In this document: positions 5,579-9,694 of the stretch, piece after piece
Position numbering within the stretch: the first letter of the stretch is position 1
Layout: each line of letters begins with the position of its first letter
Program-made: the position numbers and the translations under genes
Origin: an uncultured Clostridium sp.
Lineage (GTDB): Bacteria > Bacillota > Clostridia > TANB77 > CAG-508
Assembly (NCBI GenBank): GCA_900555085.1
Contig: USJU01000054.1
Coordinates: 1 to 9,694 of the forward strand
Direction: 5' to 3'
DNA: 9,694 nt
The notes under the pieces: model-generated
What the model was told of the DNA's origin: nothing
Seen by the model: the letters and a program-made list of their open reading frames with translations, nothing else
Database searches by the model: none

Positions 5579-5664
5579 AATCAATCTCCTTCTTTCTATT
5601 TAATTTTCAATGTACTTTTATATATATAAATCTATATCTTTTATATAATTTAAGACACATTTAT

Positions 5665-5693
5665 ATTTTATATGTATTATTGTAAACTGTCAA
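5665..5693 (-). promoter_or_regulatory. Sigma-A promoter of rny
   Basis: On the minus strand a perfect TTGACA (5688-5693), a 17-base spacer and TAAAAT (5665-5670). Transcription would start near 5658, leaving an A+T-rich leader of about 80 bases. The -35 box follows the xerD terminator by about 20 bases. Confidence 0.72.
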
Positions 5694-5712
5694 TAGTAAA
5701 TGAGAATTTTCT

Positions 5713-5742
5713 ATAATAAAAAAGACGACTTTGTCGCCTTTT
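5713..5742 (-). terminator. Terminator of xerD
   Basis: GACGAC (5724-5729) and GTCGCC (5733-5738), with one G-U pair on the minus strand, plus flanking A and T runs, make a 10-bp stem with a three-base loop. A T run follows on the minus strand. The stop codon of xerD is only four bases before it. Confidence 0.85.
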
Positions 5743-5746
5743 AGTT

Positions 5747-6628
5747 CTATGCTCTTGGATGAGCGCTTTTATATACATTTTTTAAACTTTCATCTTGGAA
5801 TTGCATATATACTTGTGTTGATGATATATCAGAATGACCAAGCATTGTTTGTATTGCTTTTAAGTCTGCTCCATTTTGTAATAAATGTGTTGCAAATGAG
5901 TGTCTTAATACATGTGGTGTTATATCTTTATTTATGTGAGCTTGTTCTTTATAGAATTTTACAATTTTCCAAAATCCTTGTCTTGTAAGTCTTTTACCAT
6001 TTATATTAACAAATAGTGAAGTTTCATCTTCAGATTTTATTAATATTGGTCTTGCTTCATCTATATATTCTTTTAAAGCTTTTATAGATATTCCTCCTAG
6101 TGGAATATTTCTTTGTTTATTGCTATATTTACATGTTACATATCCTTCATCTAAATGAACATCTTCTATGTTTAATGAAATTATTTCTGTAACTCTCATT
6201 CCCGTAGCATATGCAAATTCTAGCATTGCTTTATCTCTAATTCCTTTTAAGTCTATATCTTTTGGTTGATCTAATAATAATTCAACTTCTTGTGATGTTA
6301 ATACACTAGGGGCTTTCTTTTCTATTTTTGGAGATTGTATTCCTTCTGTAGGATCTTCTTTAACTTTTCTTGTACGTAATAAAAATTGATAAAATGAACG
6401 TATTGATGCTAAATTTCTAGAAATTGTAGAAGTCTTTTTTCCAACTTCTTCTAAATATTTTAAATATTTTTTTATATCTTCGTTTTTAACTTTTACATAG
6501 TTAAAATTGTTTTTTTCTAAATAATTTTTATATTGTTCTATATCTCTTCTATAAGATTGTAATGTATTATTTGATAACTTTTTTTCGTTTTGTATAAATT
6601 CTAAGAATAGTTTAACTTGTTTTTCCAT
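5747..6628 (-). CDS. xerD: Site-specific tyrosine recombinase XerD
   Basis: XerD resolves chromosome dimers at dif sites with a partner recombinase during cell division. The N-terminal core-binding (SAM-like) domain spans about 1-95 (YRRDIEQYKNYL, then SIRSFYQFLLR). The catalytic domain follows with R145 in ATGMRVTEI, K167 in the beta-hairpin, H239 and R242 in HVLRHSFATHLL, H265 in LGHSDISS and the nucleophile Y274. The end KNVYKSAHPRA matches the XerD-type C-terminus (HPRA), and 293 residues is normal. The ATG at 6628 follows GGGGAG at good spacing. It has a promoter at 6688-6717 and a terminator. XerD near spoIIM is a long-conserved arrangement in Bacillus too, which favours the housekeeping enzyme over a phage integrase, although XerC cannot be excluded by sequence alone. 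Confidence 0.92.
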   Translation of the reverse strand: MEKQVKLFLEFIQNEKKLSNNTLQSYRRDIEQYKNYLEKNNFNYVKVKNEDIKKYLKYLEEVGKKTSTISRNLASIRSFYQFLLRTRKVKEDPTEGIQSPKIEKKAPSVLTSQEVELLLDQPKDIDLKGIRDKAMLEFAYATGMRVTEIISLNIEDVHLDEGYVTCKYSNKQRNIPLGGISIKALKEYIDEARPILIKSEDETSLFVNINGKRLTRQGFWKIVKFYKEQAHINKDITPHVLRHSFATHLLQNGADLKAIQTMLGHSDISSTQVYMQFQDESLKNVYKSAHPRA

Positions 6629-6687
6629 TATTAGCTCCCCTTGTCTTATAAATAATTTAGTTTTTACTCTTTACATAAACTTCTTAT

Positions 6688-6717
6688 GTTATATCACAAA
6701 ACTTATGTGAATGTAAA
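6688..6717 (-). promoter_or_regulatory. Promoter of xerD
   Basis: On the minus strand TTTACA (6712-6717), an 18-base spacer and TATAAC (6688-6693), with TG two bases before it giving an extended -10. Transcription would start near 6681, about 52 bases before the xerD ATG and just after the spoIIM stop. Confidence 0.6.
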
Positions 6718-6720
6718 TAC

Positions 6721-6755
6721 TTTTTTTGCAATTTTATATATATTTTGCAAAAAAA
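6721..6755. repeat. Inverted repeat around the spoIIM stop codon
   Basis: TTTTTTTGCAA (6721-6731) and TTGCAAAAAAA (6745-6755) are perfect 11-base arms around 13 bases that contain the spoIIM stop. On the spoIIM strand the T run is in the first arm and the A run in the second, so no U tract follows the stem and it is not a normal terminator. It may protect the mRNA 3' side or simply reflect A+T bias. Confidence 0.4.
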
Positions 6756-7366
6756 ATCAATAAATTTGTTGATAAAAAAACTTCTATAAAAGAAGATATT
6801 ATGATTCCTATTATTCCAAAAGATGATATTATAGAATGTTTGCAAATTTCCAATTTTATGTTTTCTCTGTTTTTATTTTTAATTATCTTTTTGTATAATT
6901 TTGCTCCACTTGCAGCTATTAAAATTATACTTGGAATAAACACAATATTTTGCATTAATATTCCTATTATAGCTATTAATATTCCTTGCTTTGCTCCTAT
7001 TACGGCTATAATTGCAGCTATAGTATATCCTAAACAAAATCCTCTATACCCTATAATTCCATAAACAATAGGTATTCCTACAACAGTTGACCCTGCTATC
7101 CATAAAATTATTCCTATTAAAACATCTTTTTTTATATCTGTTTTTACAACATTAGCTCTATCTATTGAATTACCTTGTTTTATATTAGAAACAAATGTGT
7201 TTACATATGTTATTATTTCTTCTTTTCCTTCGTCTTGAACATTATTTATTAATAAAATGCCAAAAACAACTCCTATAATAAATATTAATGAAATTATAAT
7301 TATTTCTTTTATATTTTCTTCAATATATGTATATATGAGTTGTTTTTTCTTATTTATTTTTCTCAT
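6734..7366 (-). CDS. spoIIM: Stage II sporulation protein M
   Basis: SpoIIM is a polytopic membrane protein that works with SpoIIP and SpoIID in the complex that remodels septal peptidoglycan during forespore engulfment. From the ATG at 7366 the product is 210 residues, with hydrophobic segments at about 21-40, 83-105, 109-126, 128-152 and 178-207. Family marks include IIGVVFGILLINN at the first helix, GIPIVYGIIGYRGFCLGYT (RGF at 108-110) and the LMQNIVFIPSIIL segment. An ATG at 7378 would add four residues (MEER), but the GGAGGA that serves as ribosome site overlaps those codons and is spaced for 7366, so 7366 is preferred. It lies 56 bases after the EndoQ-type gene and could be read with it or from its own sporulation promoter. 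Confidence 0.93.
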   Translation of the reverse strand: MRKINKKKQLIYTYIEENIKEIIIISLIFIIGVVFGILLINNVQDEGKEEIITYVNTFVSNIKQGNSIDRANVVKTDIKKDVLIGIILWIAGSTVVGIPIVYGIIGYRGFCLGYTIAAIIAVIGAKQGILIAIIGILMQNIVFIPSIILIAASGAKLYKKIIKNKNRENIKLEICKHSIISSFGIIGIIISSFIEVFLSTNLLIFFAKYI

Positions 7367-7391
7367 TCTTTCCTCCATTTTCTTCTACATA

Positions 7392-7400
7392 ATGTGTATG
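7392..7400 (-). promoter_or_regulatory. Possible sigma-E -10 element before spoIIM
   Basis: On the minus strand CATACACAT resembles the sigma-E -10 box (CATACAnT). Transcription from it would begin near 7385, about 18 bases before the preferred spoIIM start. I see no good sigma-E -35 box at 13-15 bases upstream, so this stays weak. In Bacillus spoIIM is a sigma-E gene. Confidence 0.25.
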
Positions 7401-7422
7401 TAATAAAATGGATTTTAGAACT

Positions 7423-8619
7423 TTATTTTTTAGTTTCTATTTTACCGTAATTTCCTCCGCCGCCTGAATGTATTCCTAATTTTCCTTCTCTTGCAGCTAC
7501 TATATTTCCTGCTATTTTACTTCCTACTACAGCTTCTATATCATCATAAGATAATTTGTGCAATATATTCATTTCTGTTTCAAAGTTATTTAATAATTTT
7601 TCTATTACTTTTGGTCCTACTCCTGGTATAAATGATAATGGAATTTGATATACATATTCTGGTCTATTTTCTGGGCTCTTTGTTTCTGCTTTATCTTTTA
7701 TTAGTTCTATTCTATCAAAAACTCCAAAGGTAACTTTCTCACTTCCACATTTTGGACATTTACTAACTGGTTCTTTTGTTTCTATTGTATTGTTGCAATT
7801 ATCACAATATGTTCTATGATATTTTCCAAGTTTTGGATCTAATCCATAATTTGCAAGTACTTTTCTGCCATCTTCATTTTTTAATGCTTTTACTATTTCT
7901 TTAAAAGATATATCTTCTACTTGCATTTTGTTATATTCTCTTGCTATTTTAGGCAAAGAATGTGCATCTGAATTTGTTACAAATGTTTTTCCTTCTAATT
8001 CTGAAATTGTATCTGCTAAATATGTATCTGAACTTAACCCTAGTTCTACTGCAAAAATTTTATTATATTTTTCTTTAAATATACTTTCTATTCTATCTGT
8101 ACAATTTCCATAGTAACTTTTAAATGGTGTAAATATGTGTGCTGGTATTAATATTCCATTATATTTTTCTACTATATCTATTAATTCGTAACCTGATATA
8201 TCTGCTCTTTGAGTACTTAGTGTTATATTTTTTATGTGTGTACTCATCTCTTTTGAAAATCCTTTTATATCTTCTAAATGAGGGAAGAAACACACATTAT
8301 GAGCAGCTCCTTTTTTACCATTTCTTCCTATTTCAGATGTTTCTACTTCACTTCCTAATAAAATACAAACTTTATCTTTATAAATTATTCCTCCATCTTT
8401 TATTTCGTAAGCTTCTCCATTTTTTAAAAAGTTTTCTATGTCTTCAATTACATATGGTGATGCACAATCTATAATTCCTACAACTTGTATTCCTTTCTTA
8501 TCTACACATTCTTTTGCTATATTAGCAAAGTTTAATGAACGTGCTGCTGTTATTTTTATTGGTTTGTTACTTTCGCTTCTTCCTATGTGTACATGTAAAT
8601 CTGCAAATATTTCATACAT
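7423..8619 (-). CDS. EndoQ-type PHP-domain endonuclease (TIGR00375 family)
   Basis: EndoQ family enzymes cut DNA 5' to deaminated bases (uracil, hypoxanthine, xanthine) and abasic sites. The PHP domain (about 1-265) shows metal ligands in DLHVHIG (D7, H9, H11), GSEVET (E91), PAHIF (H161) and SDAH (D218, H220). A zinc ribbon follows with C272xxC275 and C288xxC291, and then a helix-hairpin-helix-like segment, SFIPGVGPKVIEKLL (329-343). At 398 residues with this domain order it fits EndoQ rather than histidinol phosphatase or a polymerase PHP domain. The ATG at 8619 has only a weak, distant GGATGG. The gene sits before spoIIM, an association I also recall from Bacillus, and may be read through from 9513. 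Nuclease activity here is inferred from the family; many members are still named only as conserved proteins. Confidence 0.85.
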   Translation of the reverse strand: MYEIFADLHVHIGRSESNKPIKITAARSLNFANIAKECVDKKGIQVVGIIDCASPYVIEDIENFLKNGEAYEIKDGGIIYKDKVCILLGSEVETSEIGRNGKKGAAHNVCFFPHLEDIKGFSKEMSTHIKNITLSTQRADISGYELIDIVEKYNGILIPAHIFTPFKSYYGNCTDRIESIFKEKYNKIFAVELGLSSDTYLADTISELEGKTFVTNSDAHSLPKIAREYNKMQVEDISFKEIVKALKNEDGRKVLANYGLDPKLGKYHRTYCDNCNNTIETKEPVSKCPKCGSEKVTFGVFDRIELIKDKAETKSPENRPEYVYQIPLSFIPGVGPKVIEKLLNNFETEMNILHKLSYDDIEAVVGSKIAGNIVAAREGKLGIHSGGGGNYGKIETKK

Positions 8620-8658
8620 TTTTTTATTCCATCCTTTATTATATATTTACTTAAATTT

Positions 8659-8683
8659 AGCAGGGTTTCCCCTGCTTTTTTTC
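8659..8683. other. Hairpin between the 93-aa gene and the EndoQ gene
   Basis: AGCAGGG (8659-8665) and CCCTGCT (8670-8676) form a perfect 7-bp stem with loop TTTC. The seven-base T run lies on the plus-strand side (8676-8682), where there is no gene. On the coding minus strand it lies 13 bases after the 93-residue gene and is followed only by AAATTTAAG, so it would be a weak terminator or partial attenuator that lowers read-through into the EndoQ gene. As a plus-strand terminator it looks complete. Confidence 0.5.
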
Positions 8684-8689
8684 TTTTGT

Positions 8690-8971
8690 TTAATAATCGT
8701 CTTCGCCTATTCCAAATCCTTCTGTTGTTCTTTCTTCTCTTGTATAACCTGCTATGAATGTGCTGTTTTGTCCTTCCAATTCTTTTAATCTCTTATTTAT
8801 TTTTTCTCTAGTGTATTGTTCTACATTGTCATACATATTTTCAATACCATTTTTTTGCATATATGCAATAATCTCTTCAGTATTTTTTTGCACTCCTTCT
8901 CCAATTTCATTTGCATTTCTAACTGCATTTGTTAAATTTGCAAATTTAGTTATTCTTCCTCTAACTTCCAT
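8690..8971 (-). CDS. Hypothetical protein, 93 aa, coupled to the HD-like gene
   Basis: I do not recognise a family. The protein is hydrophilic and mainly helical by eye: a basic start (MEVRGRITKFANL), a Glu/Gln/Asn-rich middle that could form a short coiled coil (NAVRNANEIGEGVQKNTEEI, then EQYTREKINKRLKELEG), and an acidic end (GFGIGEDDY). It has no signal peptide, membrane segment or cysteine. Its ATG overlaps the stop of the upstream gene by one base (TAATG), and a GGAGGG lies about 12 bases before it, so the two proteins are probably made in fixed ratio and may act together. Its real status rests on the tight coupling and coding-like composition. Confidence 0.75.
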   Translation of the reverse strand: MEVRGRITKFANLTNAVRNANEIGEGVQKNTEEIIAYMQKNGIENMYDNVEQYTREKINKRLKELEGQNSTFIAGYTREERTTEGFGIGEDDY

Positions 8972-9513
8972 TATACTGCTATTCCCTCCTCTTTAGCCAC
9001 AAACTTTTTAAAAGCCTGCATATACATATTATCTACATCTTTTAAGTTTCTGTATTCTAATAATGTAATTGCTTCATCTATCGGAAAGCCTCTTCTTTCT
9101 GGTCTATCTAATAATAAACCACCCAAATTATCAACTAATTCTAAAATATCTCCTTCTGGTTCTCTTGGTGCTGAACCGCTATACCTATTAACTTGTTCAC
9201 ATATTGTGCAAAATCTCTCTGGAAATCCTAGTGCTCTTAAATAGTCTGCTCCCTCTTTTGCATAAACTTTAATTCTTGTAATATCTGCTGGGTCTTTCAT
9301 TTTTTTACATCCACACAAAAGGCAAGCAGTAATTACCCAATTTTTATCTATTCCTGGTAAGTTTGCTTCTTCTAAAAACAATCTTGCAATTTCTGTTTTT
9401 AAAATAACAGAATTGTCAAAAAATATATCTGTTCTTTTTTGTAAATAATATACAATTTCTAATTTTCTCATATAATCATGTTCATTTAGGATATAATCTG
9501 CAAATGTTTCCAT
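8971..9513 (-). CDS. Divergent HD-domain-like protein lacking the HD motif
   Basis: No named family is recognised. The 180-residue helical protein can be laid by eye over an HD domain such as that of RNase Y in this window. LLCGCKK (65-71) stands where active HD proteins have LLHDIGK, KEGADYLRALGFPERFC fits the helix before the HH pair, and GDILELVDNLGG (121-132) keeps the last Asp of such domains (D128). The HD pair and the paired His are gone, so hydrolysis is unlikely and a binding or regulatory role is more plausible. The start at 9513 has AGGGGG correctly spaced; the ATG at 9537 (eight residues longer) falls at the predicted transcription start. It is first in an operon with the 93-residue gene. 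The fold is inference from pattern only. Confidence 0.72.
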   Translation of the reverse strand: METFADYILNEHDYMRKLEIVYYLQKRTDIFFDNSVILKTEIARLFLEEANLPGIDKNWVITACLLCGCKKMKDPADITRIKVYAKEGADYLRALGFPERFCTICEQVNRYSGSAPREPEGDILELVDNLGGLLLDRPERRGFPIDEAITLLEYRNLKDVDNMYMQAFKKFVAKEEGIAV

Positions 9514-9544
9514 TATTATCCCCCTTGTATATGTCATTTTCTTT

Positions 9545-9573
9545 ATTATATTTCAATTAGTAGTTTTGTTCAA
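9545..9573 (-). promoter_or_regulatory. Sigma-A promoter of the HD-like operon
   Basis: On the minus strand TTGAAC (9568-9573), a 17-base spacer and a perfect TATAAT (9545-9550). Transcription would start near 9538, which supports the coding start at 9513 over the ATG at 9537. Confidence 0.7.
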
Positions 9574-9587
9574 TAAATTATTGCAAA

Positions 9588-9626
9588 TGTAATAAAAACG
9601 TAATATTAATGTAATATTACGTTTTT
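9588..9626 (-). terminator. Terminator of the gene entering from the right
   Basis: AAAAACGTAATATTA (9594-9608) and TAATATTACGTTTTT (9612-9626) are perfect 15-base arms around a three-base loop, followed by a T-rich stretch on the minus strand. It is symmetric and could act in both directions. Confidence 0.75.
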
Positions 9627-9693
9627 ATCCTATAAAATTTTCTATTATTTTTATTATATTTTGTGTATTTGTTTTATATTTATTTGGTTTGAA
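9625..9693 (-). CDS. C-terminal end of an unknown gene (22 codons visible)
   Basis: One minus-strand frame is open from the right edge for 22 codons (FKPNKYKTNTQNIIKIIENF, then Ile-Gly) and stops at TAA (9625-9627), which lies at the base of the terminator stem. The other two frames contain stops sooner. The fit of stop and terminator makes this a likely gene end, but the visible part is too short to identify. Confidence 0.4.
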   Translation of the reverse strand, partial: FKPNKYKTNTQNIIKIIENFIG

Positions 9694-9694
9694 G

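Noticed and set aside
824..5704. Near-identical 17-mers TGTCAAnAGTAAATGAG at 824-840 and 5688-5704
   Set aside because: One mismatch in 17 A+T-rich bases is within what chance gives over 9.7 kb. The second copy is part of the rny promoter; the first has no -10 box at usable spacing.
5747..6628. Mobile-element integrase, given the relaxase in the window
   Set aside because: The HPRA-type end, length and spoIIM linkage fit housekeeping XerD, and it lies 5 kb from the element side among core genes.
6721..6755. Terminator for spoIIM
   Set aside because: The arms have the wrong polarity: A's, not T's, follow the stem on the spoIIM strand.
1878..8996. Many plus-strand frames opposite the minus-strand genes
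   Set aside because: They encode Leu/Phe/Ser-rich antisense readings of A+T-rich genes, lack ribosome sites and overlap well-identified proteins.
1..9694. CRISPR arrays, tRNA or rRNA genes, IS elements
   Set aside because: No regularly spaced repeats, cloverleaf structures, rRNA motifs or DDE transposase motifs were seen on either strand.

Overview
The window reads as a chromosomal segment of a low-G+C, endospore-forming Bacillota, most likely a clostridial (gut-type) lineage. It is strongly A+T-rich, and it carries sporulation genes (spoIIM, cotJA-cotJB-cotJC) and the Firmicute-type RNase Y, with the usual stop codons and Shine-Dalgarno signals. I cannot name a species.

The left ~1.4 kb, on the plus strand, is the edge of a mobilizable element. 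It holds the C-terminal end of a MobV/Pre (TnpZ-like) relaxase, then a tnpV gene interrupted by an in-frame TAG, then a small unrecognised gene (1013-1375) of clearly higher G+C with its own promoter, a structured leader and a terminator. This gene order recalls Tn4451-type mobilizable transposons. Bases 1376-1744 contain no protein gene. They hold a free-standing transcription unit with a promoter, a compact hairpin plus possible pseudoknot and a strong terminator, which I read as an orphan small RNA. After it comes a short G+C-richer patch and then the terminator of the opposing gene.

From 1745 to the right edge every gene is on the minus strand and belongs to the core genome. In transcription order (right to left) they are: the last codons of an unknown gene (9625-9693); a divergent HD-fold protein that has lost the HD motif (8971-9513); an unrecognised 93-residue protein coupled to it by a TAATG overlap (8690-8971); an EndoQ-type PHP nuclease (7423-8619); spoIIM (6734-7366); xerD (5747-6628); rny (4037-5578); the cotJA-cotJB-cotJC spore-coat operon (2602-3922); and tcdA (1745-2506). 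Most units are compact: a terminator is followed within about 25-30 bases by the next promoter.

Functionally the minus-strand block combines sporulation (SpoIIM for forespore engulfment, CotJ for the coat), DNA maintenance (EndoQ for deaminated bases, XerD for chromosome dimer resolution), mRNA turnover (RNase Y) and tRNA modification (TcdA, cyclic t6A). The least explained parts are the orphan structured RNA at 1505-1617, the HD-less HD-like protein with its small partner, and the shared cysteine-rich tails on the CotJ proteins.
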